NCBI GenBank assembly: GCA_030639705.1
Contig: DAOWKX010000149.1
Coordinates: 1-6,839 of the forward strand
Reading direction: 5' to 3'
DNA length: 6,839 nucleotides
Source of the DNA: Candidatus Aminicenantota bacterium
GTDB taxonomy: Bacteria; Acidobacteriota; Aminicenantia; UBA2199
The notes below the pieces were generated by a model, which made no database searches, was not told where the DNA came from, and was given only the letters and a program-made list of their open reading frames with translations. The position numbers and the translations under genes are program-made. Every line of letters begins with the position of its first letter. Position 1 is the first letter of the stretch. This document shows, piece by piece, positions 1 through 4,848 of the stretch.

Positions 1-78
1 GAATATTTTTTACCCGTTTTTTTGGGTGTTGGCTTGACAAATTTTGAAAACCGCTGGTGGTTGAAAATAGTTTTGCGA

Positions 79-113
79 GGCGAACAGACCTGTTATAAGC
101 CAAATTCAGTTTC
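79..113 (-). other. Fragment resembling the 3' end of RNase P RNA (rnpB), body absent
   Basis: Read on the minus strand, this stretch contains GAATTTGGCTTATAACAGG followed by TCTGTTCGCC. That resembles the conserved terminal segment of bacterial type A RNase P RNA: the ACAGAA-YYCGGCUUAU block followed by the 3' strand of helix P1. The plus-strand translation reads EQTCYKPNSV, which I recall as a common spurious peptide annotated antisense to rnpB. A complete rnpB would need roughly 300 more bases upstream on the minus strand (higher coordinates), but those bases hold a sigma-54 promoter and the PilZ gene, and I see none of the other conserved RNase P blocks there. It would therefore be a detached tail: a duplication, a dispersed repeat or an attachment-site remnant. 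The inner AACAG-AC-CTGTT dyad at 83-94 could alternatively be a protein-binding site. The family match is from memory and not computed. Confidence 0.35.
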
Positions 114-154
114 TGCCTGGGTATTCTTGGGTTGCTGAAAATAATTTTGGGTTC

Positions 155-170
155 TGGCACCAAATTTGCT
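155..170 (+). promoter_or_regulatory. Sigma-54 (RpoN) promoter of the PilZ gene
   Basis: TGGCAC at 155-160, five bases (CAAAT), then TTGCT at 166-170. This matches the sigma-54 consensus TGGCAC-N5-TTGCW at every conserved base, with the invariant GG (156-157) and GC (168-169) exactly 12 bases apart. Transcription would start near 180-181, leaving a leader of about 66 bases before the PilZ ATG. Sigma-54 promoters need an ATP-hydrolysing enhancer-binding protein bound upstream. The only dyad in range is AACAG-AC-CTGTT at 83-94, centred about 92 bases before the predicted start, but that dyad also has a rival explanation as part of an RNase P-like tail. The gene is therefore likely under a dedicated activator and not constitutive. 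Confidence 0.65.
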
Positions 171-246
171 AATTTTAAGGTGGATAAATGTAGAATAATA
201 ATGATTCAAAAAAAAATGATTATGGTATTCTTAAATTGATGAAGTT

Positions 247-624
247 ATGAGTAAAAAAACCATTGATCAACGGAAAGAGAGAAGTGAGAAAAGGATAAAA
301 AAGAGTTTACTTGTCAATATCAGTGGAAATAGCATTGAAGAAGTGGGGCTCACCGCCGATATATCAAGCCAGGGTTTACTTCTAATTACACCTCACAAAA
401 TTCCCTATCAAAAAGAATTGACAATATTAATTGCAGCTGGAGATGAACTTTTTAATATCAGTGGTGAGATTCGTTGGATGATCATATCTCCGGAAGAACT
501 CTCAACCAATATGTCTAACCGGGTGGGTGTCAAGATAAAATCAGCTCCAGAAAAGTACAAAAAATATATCGAGAAATTAATGAAAAAGAATCCAGTCAAA
601 AAGAAGCTTAAAAAAAGCGATTAG
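247..624 (+). CDS. PilZ-domain protein (probable c-di-GMP receptor)
   Basis: A 125-residue cytoplasmic protein consisting of little more than one PilZ domain, the family that binds cyclic di-GMP and relays it to motility, adhesion or exopolysaccharide output. The two ligand-binding signatures are present and correctly ordered: RSEKR at residues 12-16 (RxxxR) and DISSQG at 38-43 (D/NxSxxG). Beta-barrel strands follow, with the usual late G-V-K-I strand near 93-96. The lysine-rich C-terminal tail (about 103-124) is low complexity. No catalytic or receiver domain is attached, so it would act as a single-domain adaptor whose partner cannot be told from sequence. ATG 247 is the only plausible start. 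There is no clear Shine-Dalgarno in front of it (GATGAAGTT). A sigma-54 promoter lies 77 bases upstream. The stop overlaps the end of the convergent membrane-protein gene by four bases. Confidence 0.85.
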   Translation: MSKKTIDQRKERSEKRIKKSLLVNISGNSIEEVGLTADISSQGLLLITPHKIPYQKELTILIAAGDELFNISGEIRWMIISPEELSTNMSNRVGVKIKSAPEKYKKYIEKLMKKNPVKKKLKKSD

Positions 625-932
625 TCATCTTTGCCTTTTATTTTTTTTTTCAACTCTTCCAGAAGGGTACTGGATTTGTCTTTTTTTTGAATAATGTAGA
701 ATATAATAATATTCAAGATAATCATGTACATAAAATACAATAGGATTGAGATGACAGCCTTTAAAATCCCGTATAGAAGACCGATGTTAACAATAGTTGC
801 TGTAATAAAAAGATTCAGTATGACGCTGACAATGTGCTTTCTTTTCTGGTTTAAGTAACGATTAAGAATAAGGAAAAAACATAATACCAAAAGTAGGGCA
901 TGATGAATGATTAAACCACTTTGAATAACCAA
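621..932 (-). CDS. Small three-helix inner-membrane protein, function unknown
   Basis: I do not recognise this 103-residue protein. It has three hydrophobic segments at about residues 7-24, 34-55 and 58-82. A basic loop (RYLNQKRKH, 25-33) lies between the first two, and a lysine-rich charged tail occupies 83-103. By the positive-inside rule the loop and tail face the cytoplasm and the N-terminus the periplasm. The start is TTG (932-930): no in-frame ATG exists before the upstream stop, and GGAGG (941-937) sits four bases ahead of it. A separate promoter at 987-959 supports independent transcription. Near the C-terminus the mRNA has a run of ten A (opposite 641-650) encoding KKK, a possible slippage site. 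It ends tail-to-tail with the PilZ gene, overlapping by four bases. It might be related to small transporter-accessory proteins, but nothing in the sequence proves that. Confidence 0.6.
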   Translation of the reverse strand: MVIQSGLIIHHALLLVLCFFLILNRYLNQKRKHIVSVILNLFITATIVNIGLLYGILKAVISILLYFMYMIILNIIIFYIIQKKDKSSTLLEELKKKIKGKDD

Positions 933-936
933 CGAT

Positions 937-941
937 CCTCC
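937..941 (-). promoter_or_regulatory. Ribosome binding site deciding the TTG start
   Basis: On the minus strand the sequence is GGAGG-ATCG-TTG. This is a near-perfect Shine-Dalgarno four bases before the TTG codon at 932-930, and it falls inside the leader predicted from the promoter at 987-959. It is the main reason for accepting a TTG start for the small membrane protein. Confidence 0.6.
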
Positions 942-958
942 AGTTTTATGTTTAAATT

Positions 959-987
959 ATTTTAGATGTTTTTTTTATTGAAGTCAA
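959..987 (-). promoter_or_regulatory. Sigma-70-type promoter for the small membrane protein
   Basis: On the minus strand TTGACT (987-982) and TAAAAT (964-959) are separated by exactly 17 bases, each matching five of six consensus positions. Transcription would begin near 952, giving a leader of about 20 bases that contains the GGAGG ribosome binding site. The hexamers and spacing are identical to those of the ribbon-helix-helix promoter at 3096-3068, which argues that both are genuine housekeeping promoters. Confidence 0.6.
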
Positions 988-994
988 TTTCAGG

Positions 995-1008
995 ACAAAA
1001 ATTTTTGT
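995..1008. repeat. 14-bp perfect palindrome upstream of a promoter
   Basis: ACAAAAATTTTTGT is a perfect palindrome centred about 50 bases before the predicted start of the small membrane-protein transcript. It could be a regulator site or an A/T-tract element assisting the promoter. Outer arms CAATT (985-989) and AATTG (1009-1013) extend the symmetry imperfectly. In AT-rich DNA such a palindrome may be chance. It lacks the GC stem followed by a U-run that a terminator would need. Confidence 0.3.
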
Positions 1009-1033
1009 AATTGTTTTTTCGGGGAAAAGGGGA

Positions 1034-2809
1034 TTAGAAGTAAATTAAATAGATTGTGGTAATGGCAATGATCCCAATAAATATATTCATGGGGATGCCA
1101 ATTTTTAAGAAATCCTTAAACCGATATCCACCGGGCCCATAGACCATTAGATTTGTTTGATACCCGATTGGAGTTGCAAAGCTGGCCGATGCGGCAATGG
1201 CCACGGCAATCAGAAACGGTCTGGGATCAATCCCGGACTGGGATGCAATGGAGTAGGCAATGGGAAAGACCAGTGCTGCAGCTGCATTATTGGTGATAAT
1301 TTCAGTATAGATGCTGGTTACAACATAGACAGCTATCAGCATGCCTAAAATACCCATTGATTGGGTAGATATAACCAACTGGTTGGCCAGATAAAAGGCT
1401 AGGCCAGAATTCTCCAATCCTTTGGCAATTCCAAATGCAGAGGCAATAATGATTAGTACTTTCCAGTCCACACTATTTTGCGCATCGTGGGGACTTATGC
1501 ACTTGAATAATATCAATGCGACAGCAGCGATACTCACAGCCACCAGAATGGGTACCAGGTTCAGTGCCATTGCCAGAATCATGCAAACCAATACTCCGCT
1601 GGAGATAAAGACATATCGTTTCGGTTTTGATGATATATCGACTGATTTGGACACCAGGTAAAAATCCCGTGAATGGTACCAGCGATCGAAAAATTCGTGT
1701 TTTGCTAAAATCAACAATGTGTCTCCCGGATGAAGGATAATATCTCCGATTTTTTTGTTGATTCTCTCTCCACTGCGGTGAATGGCCACAATAACCGCAT
1801 TGTATTTACTCCTGAAATCACTTTTCCGAATATTTTTTCCAATTAAGGGAGAATTTGGAGAAATTACCACTTCAAATGATCCTACCCGGTCTGAATCGTA
1901 ATTTTTTAGATCAAAGATGGCGTTTTTTAAAAGATAGAGGCCCGGTTCTTTTTGGAGATCCAGGATGGTTTCGGGAAGTCCGGTAAAAAATAATCGATCT
2001 CGGACTTGGATTGTCTCTTCTGGAGTGACCGGGCTGATCAGCGTTCCCTTTCTCTCGATTTGAAAAAGAAAAAGCCCTTTGAGATGTCTGAGTCCGGCTT
2101 TTTCGATTGATTTACCTGTATTTTGGTAGTCTTGTCCTACCTTCATGACCACCACATATTCTCGGGTTTGATCACCCAATTGGGTGATCGGATCTTTTCT
2201 GTCAGGCAAGAACCGATGACCGACCAGAATAATTGCCAGCAAGCCAATAATGGCTACCGGAATTCCGATTTTTGAGATTTCAAAAAAAGTCATTCCATCC
2301 AATCCTTTTTCCAGCATTAAACCATGTACCACCAGTGTGGTGCTGGTCCCTATTAGGGTACAGATTCCTCCCAGAATAGCTGCATAGGAAAGAGGAATGA
2401 GAAACTTTGAAACCGCTTTGTTGTTTTTCTTTGCCCAGAAATTAACCACGGGGATTAGCATCAAAACAACAGGAGTGTTATTGAAAAATGCAGATATGGC
2501 TGATACCGGAGGAAGGAAGCGAAATAAATTTTTTGTATTGCTCCCCTGTTTTCCTAAAAGTTTTTCTCCCACTGTATTTAAGACACCTGTTCTTTGAAGG
2601 GCTGCGGCAACAACAAAGAGAAATCCGACTGTTAGCATTCCATGATTGGAGAATCCGATAAATGCCTCCCGAGGATTAATCACACCCCCGAGGATTAGAA
2701 GGATTAATACTGAAAAAATAGCAATATCGGCTTCTAATATTTCTGATACCAGTATCACGGTTAATCCGATCAATAAAATCGAAGTATACCAGAATGAAAA
2801 GTCAAACAT
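1034..2809 (-). CDS. SLC13/DASS-family permease with two TrkA-C domains
   Basis: A polytopic inner-membrane transporter of the divalent-anion:Na+ symporter group, specifically the subfamily with two cytoplasmic TrkA-C (RCK_C) domains in the middle. E. coli YfbS and the Chlamydomonas SLT/SAC1-like sulfate transporters share this layout. Residues below are counted from ATG 2809, 591 in total. The N-terminal transmembrane half spans about 5-200 and contains SAFFNNTP (105-112, first substrate/Na+ hairpin) and GTSTT (154-158). The two TrkA-C domains lie at about 216-286 and 309-378. The C-terminal half (about 398-591) contains TEIITNNAAAA (502-512), the matching second hairpin. Both halves are intact and the length is normal. 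Sulfate is the likeliest cargo by family, but other anions are possible. The in-frame TTG at 2815 is only three bases from AAGG, whereas ATG 2809 is nine bases from it and is preferred. The gene is probably cotranscribed with the ribbon-helix-helix gene upstream. Confidence 0.88.
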   Translation of the reverse strand: MFDFSFWYTSILLIGLTVILVSEILEADIAIFSVLILLILGGVINPREAFIGFSNHGMLTVGFLFVVAAALQRTGVLNTVGEKLLGKQGSNTKNLFRFLPPVSAISAFFNNTPVVLMLIPVVNFWAKKNNKAVSKFLIPLSYAAILGGICTLIGTSTTLVVHGLMLEKGLDGMTFFEISKIGIPVAIIGLLAIILVGHRFLPDRKDPITQLGDQTREYVVVMKVGQDYQNTGKSIEKAGLRHLKGLFLFQIERKGTLISPVTPEETIQVRDRLFFTGLPETILDLQKEPGLYLLKNAIFDLKNYDSDRVGSFEVVISPNSPLIGKNIRKSDFRSKYNAVIVAIHRSGERINKKIGDIILHPGDTLLILAKHEFFDRWYHSRDFYLVSKSVDISSKPKRYVFISSGVLVCMILAMALNLVPILVAVSIAAVALILFKCISPHDAQNSVDWKVLIIIASAFGIAKGLENSGLAFYLANQLVISTQSMGILGMLIAVYVVTSIYTEIITNNAAAALVFPIAYSIASQSGIDPRPFLIAVAIAASASFATPIGYQTNLMVYGPGGYRFKDFLKIGIPMNIFIGIIAITTIYLIYF

Positions 2810-2848
2810 GATCAATAGCCTTTTTTTTATTAAGTAGTGAATTTCGGA

Positions 2849-3061
2849 CTAAAAATATCCCAGGTTTTTTAACCGTTTTTTAATGGCTTCGGTTTCTTCC
2901 TTGGTGAGTTCTTTATTGTCATTAAAGCCCAGGGAAACGAGGTCCCTCAGCACATACACAACAAACTCATTTACACTGCTAAAACCGCTTTCTTTAATAA
3001 TTGTCGATAGCCTGTCATATAATGGCCTTGGTATTTTTAATGTTACCTTTTCTTTTGGCAT
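2849..3061 (-). CDS. Ribbon-helix-helix (CopG-like) DNA-binding protein
   Basis: A 70-residue protein with the ribbon-helix-helix pattern of MetJ/Arc/CopG regulators: a beta-strand with alternating residues (KVTLKI, 5-10), helix A (about 13-26), the turn GFSS, and helix B (about 29-42, NEFVVYVLRDLV). Such proteins dimerise through the strand, which enters the DNA major groove. A second segment (52-70, EETEAIKKRLKNLGYF) ends in an LGYF motif resembling the extreme C-terminus of many bacterial sulfatases and alkaline-phosphatase-superfamily proteins. It lies 39 bases upstream of the permease start on the same strand, so it is probably an autoregulator and transporter regulator. No toxin partner is adjacent, which argues against an antitoxin role. 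ATG 3061 has no Shine-Dalgarno, and the promoter at 3096-3068 predicts transcription starting at or next to the ATG itself, i.e. a leaderless message. Confidence 0.8.
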   Translation of the reverse strand: MPKEKVTLKIPRPLYDRLSTIIKESGFSSVNEFVVYVLRDLVSLGFNDNKELTKEETEAIKKRLKNLGYF

Positions 3062-3100
3062 GGATTAATTTTAAAAAGTTTTTCGGTAAAAGTCAATCCA
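3061..3100. repeat. Inverted repeat TGGATT/AATCCA bracketing the RHH promoter
   Basis: TGGATT at 3061-3066 and AATCCA at 3095-3100 are perfect inverted arms, 34 bases centre to centre. They frame the -35 to start-codon interval of the ribbon-helix-helix gene, so a protein bound there would block its own promoter. Six-base arms are short and chance is a serious alternative. Confidence 0.3.
3068..3096 (-). promoter_or_regulatory. Promoter of the RHH-permease operon
   Basis: On the minus strand TTGACT (3096-3091), 17 bases, then TAAAAT (3073-3068). A six-base discriminator follows and the next base is A3061, the first base of the ATG. The message is thus predicted to start at its own initiation codon, consistent with the missing Shine-Dalgarno. 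The hexamer and spacer pattern is the same as at 987-959. Confidence 0.6.
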
Positions 3101-3145
3101 GGTTCTGTTTCATTTGATATTGTCTGAAACCCTGATGGTAAAAGT
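3085..3145. repeat. 9-bp direct repeat GGTAAAAGT, candidate operator
   Basis: GGTAAAAGT occurs at 3085-3093 and again at 3137-3145, 52 bases apart, close to five turns of B-DNA. The first copy overlaps the -35 element and spacer of the minus-strand promoter. Two same-face sites in a divergent promoter region next to a ribbon-helix-helix gene suggest operators for that protein, which could also touch the bat promoter 55 bases beyond the second copy. A 9-base repeat in 170 AT-rich bases arises by chance perhaps one time in ten. Confidence 0.35.
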
Positions 3146-3199
3146 GTCATCTTATATTCATTCGGGAGCTTTGATCTTATGTTAAAATGGGGAAAAATC

Positions 3200-3208
3200 T
3201 GTTATAAT
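3200..3208 (+). promoter_or_regulatory. Extended -10 promoter of the bat operon
   Basis: TG at 3200-3201, one base, then a perfect TATAAT at 3203-3208: an extended -10 element, which tolerates a weak -35 (only TGTTAA at 3180-3185 sits 17 bases ahead). The start would be near 3215. GGAG (3217-3220) then serves as ribosome binding site ten bases before ATG 3231, so the leader is only about 16 bases. Confidence 0.6.
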
Positions 3209-3230
3209 AAATAGCCGGAGTTATTAGCTG

Positions 3231-4241
3231 ATGAGTTTCTCATGTCCTCAAGCGTTTTTTCTATTGTTCATTTTATTACCATTTATTTTTATTATATTTT
3301 TCAATTATAGAAAAAAGAAAAAACTATTAAAATCTTTCATATCTGATGATGCCTATCAAAAATTGAGCGAAAGGAGTGGAATGGAAATAGATTTCTTTAA
3401 AGCCGCTTTGATTGTTCTGGCTCTTATATTTTTTATCATGGCATTGGCAGGGCCTGAATGGGGTGAGGTTTTTGAAAAGATTGATATTAAAGGGATTGAA
3501 ATGATTTTTCTTTTGGATACATCCAACTCAATGAATGCGGAAGATTTAAAACCCAACCGGCTTGAAATTGCAAAACAACTGATTCATACCATTGTTGACA
3601 ATTTCAATACCGACTACATTGGATTAATTAATTTTGCCGGTTCTGCCTATATTCAGTGTCCATTAACGGTGGATTATGAAGCGTTAAAACTCCTGACTGA
3701 AGCATCGATTATCAGCCCCGATGAGGAGCAGGGGACTGATTTCAGTCGGCCATTTGAACTGGCCATTCGTTCTTTTAAATCATCAGCAGAAAATAAGAAG
3801 ATCATCATCCTCATCACTGATGGAGAGGACCAGGAAAAAAAATGGCAGGAAAAGATTGAGACAATTAAGACCCAAAATATTATTGTTTTCACGGTAGGGG
3901 TGGGTATAAGTTCCGGGGCACCGATTCCGGTGAAAAACAGTCAGGGAGAAATAACAGGTTGGAAAAAGGATAAAGCGGGCAATATTGTGAGAACCCGGCT
4001 TGATCAAAACACCCTGATTCGGATTGCATCCCAAACTGGAGGACAATATTTTCGTATTACCGATGTGTCCGCCATTGATATCTTTGTTAAAAATCTTAAA
4101 ACCTTTGAAAGGAGCTCAATTTCAAAACGCCTGAAATTAAGAAAACAAAAACATTTTTATTACCCCCTGATAGTTGGTCTAATACTGCTTGTCTTTGAAA
4201 TGCTTTTAACTGAGAAAAAGTTGTCATGGAAAAGAGGATAA
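3231..4241 (+). CDS. batB: BatB-like von Willebrand factor A membrane protein
   Basis: A 336-residue inner-membrane protein of the Bat (Bacteroides aerotolerance) family. The short N-terminal hydrophobic segment (about 8-25) is followed by a basic RKKKK stop, a second membrane segment lies at about 56-73, then a VWA domain from about 88 to 290, and a closing membrane helix (310-327). The metal-ion-dependent adhesion site is complete: D96-T-S98-N-S100, T169 in QGTD, and D197 in ITDGED, so it should bind a divalent cation and a protein ligand. DTSNSM...PNRLEIAK and the GAPIPV...G insert after the fourth strand (229-240) fit BatB better than BatA. The domain faces the periplasm by family precedent. 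It is the first gene of the operon here, directly behind an extended -10 promoter, with no moxR or batA in front. Its end overlaps batC by 16 bases. The role in the family is envelope or stress related; the exact function is debated. Confidence 0.85.
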   Translation: MSFSCPQAFFLLFILLPFIFIIFFNYRKKKKLLKSFISDDAYQKLSERSGMEIDFFKAALIVLALIFFIMALAGPEWGEVFEKIDIKGIEMIFLLDTSNSMNAEDLKPNRLEIAKQLIHTIVDNFNTDYIGLINFAGSAYIQCPLTVDYEALKLLTEASIISPDEEQGTDFSRPFELAIRSFKSSAENKKIIILITDGEDQEKKWQEKIETIKTQNIIVFTVGVGISSGAPIPVKNSQGEITGWKKDKAGNIVRTRLDQNTLIRIASQTGGQYFRITDVSAIDIFVKNLKTFERSSISKRLKLRKQKHFYYPLIVGLILLVFEMLLTEKKLSWKRG

Positions 4242-4846
4242 TTTTATTTTTGTTAATACCTTTTTTACTGTTTTGGCATTGGTTCGATCCGGCAGCAAAA
4301 AAAAATCAGAATGGAATAGAGGCTTATAAAGAAAAAAAATATGAAAAAGCATTACAAGATTTTCTTTCTGCAAAAGGGGTGAATCCGGATCTGGGAGTGC
4401 TGAAAAGTAATACAGCAGCCACTCTGTATCAATTGAAAAAGTACAAACAGGCATGGGAAGAATTTTCGAAAATTGATTTTGAAAAATCTGGTATTTCAAG
4501 AGCAGATTTTTTATATAATTTAGGTAATACCTATTTCCGGCTCAAACAATACAATAAAGCACTGGAGAGTTATAAAAATAGTCTGCTCGTCAATCCGGAT
4601 GATCTGGATGCCAAAAAAAATTATGAGCTCACCTTGAAAAAGCTTAAAGATAAGAAAGAACAGAATAAACAAAAAAGATCCACCAAGAAGAATAAAGAGA
4701 ACAAAGACCGTCAGGATCAACAGCTTAGGAAGAATAAAAAAAATCAACACAAGCAATTGATGCAGTATCTGAACCAGAATGAAAAAAAGCAAATGAAAAA
4801 GAAGAAGCGGAAAATTGCAGTGGCCAAAAAAGAAAAAGACTGGTAA
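4226..4846 (+). CDS. batC: BatC-like TPR protein
   Basis: A 206-residue protein with an N-terminal hydrophobic signal or anchor (about 4-18). About three tetratricopeptide repeats follow (roughly 24-57, 58-91 and 92-125; the last, YNLGNTYFRLKQYNKALESYKNSL, is the clearest). A lysine/asparagine/glutamine-rich low-complexity tail occupies 136-200. The protein ends in KKEKDW; a terminal DW after a basic tail is a hallmark of BatC. TPR modules build protein scaffolds, and in the family this protein is thought to complex with the other Bat proteins at the inner membrane, facing the periplasm. The start lies inside batB (16-base overlap), with only a poor ribosome site (GAGAAAAAG), so translation is likely coupled. 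Runs of eight or nine A at 4297-4305, 4332-4339 and 4613-4620 are possible slippage sites. Confidence 0.82.
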   Translation: MEKRIILFLLIPFLLFWHWFDPAAKKNQNGIEAYKEKKYEKALQDFLSAKGVNPDLGVLKSNTAATLYQLKKYKQAWEEFSKIDFEKSGISRADFLYNLGNTYFRLKQYNKALESYKNSLLVNPDDLDAKKNYELTLKKLKDKKEQNKQKRSTKKNKENKDRQDQQLRKNKKNQHKQLMQYLNQNEKKQMKKKKRKIAVAKKEKDW

Positions 4847-4848
4847 AA

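Noticed and set aside
12..27. ACCC-N8-GGGT inverted pair near the left edge as a terminator
   Set aside because: The stem is only four base pairs, and the T-run lies in the loop, not after the stem.
34..39. Perfect TTGACA, possible -35 element
   Set aside because: No acceptable -10 lies 16-18 bases downstream (the sequence there is GTGGTT/TGGTTG).
71..99. TTTTGC-N17-TATAAG as a sigma-70 promoter
   Set aside because: The -35 is poor and it overlaps the RNase P-like tail; the sigma-54 element downstream is far stronger.
1..138. Plus-strand frame open from the left edge to TGA at 136-138, as if the 3' end of an upstream gene
   Set aside because: The translation (with EQTCYKPNSV) looks like the known type of spurious peptide antisense to RNase P RNA, and the rest has no recognisable protein character. 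An open run of about 45 codons is not rare enough to count.
201..239. 12-codon ATG-to-TGA mini-ORF in the PilZ leader
   Set aside because: It has no ribosome binding site, is AT-rich and mostly lysine/methionine/isoleucine codons, and shows no sign of attenuation structure.
1016..1028. TTTTC-GGG-GAAAA hairpin after the permease as a terminator
   Set aside because: The stem is five mostly A:T pairs with no U-run following it on the minus strand.
2810..2815. TTG start at 2815-2813 for the permease
   Set aside because: It lies only three bases from AAGG, whereas ATG 2809 has nine-base spacing and a standard codon.
2849..3061. Ribbon-helix-helix protein as an antitoxin
   Set aside because: No small toxin-like gene overlaps or adjoins it; the neighbour is a full-length permease, and helix A/B plus the LGYF tail do not suggest a toxin-binding region.
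3171..3176. TTGATC as the -35 of the bat promoter
   Set aside because: The gap to TATAAT (3203-3208) is 26 bases, too long; the TGn extended -10 makes a -35 unnecessary.
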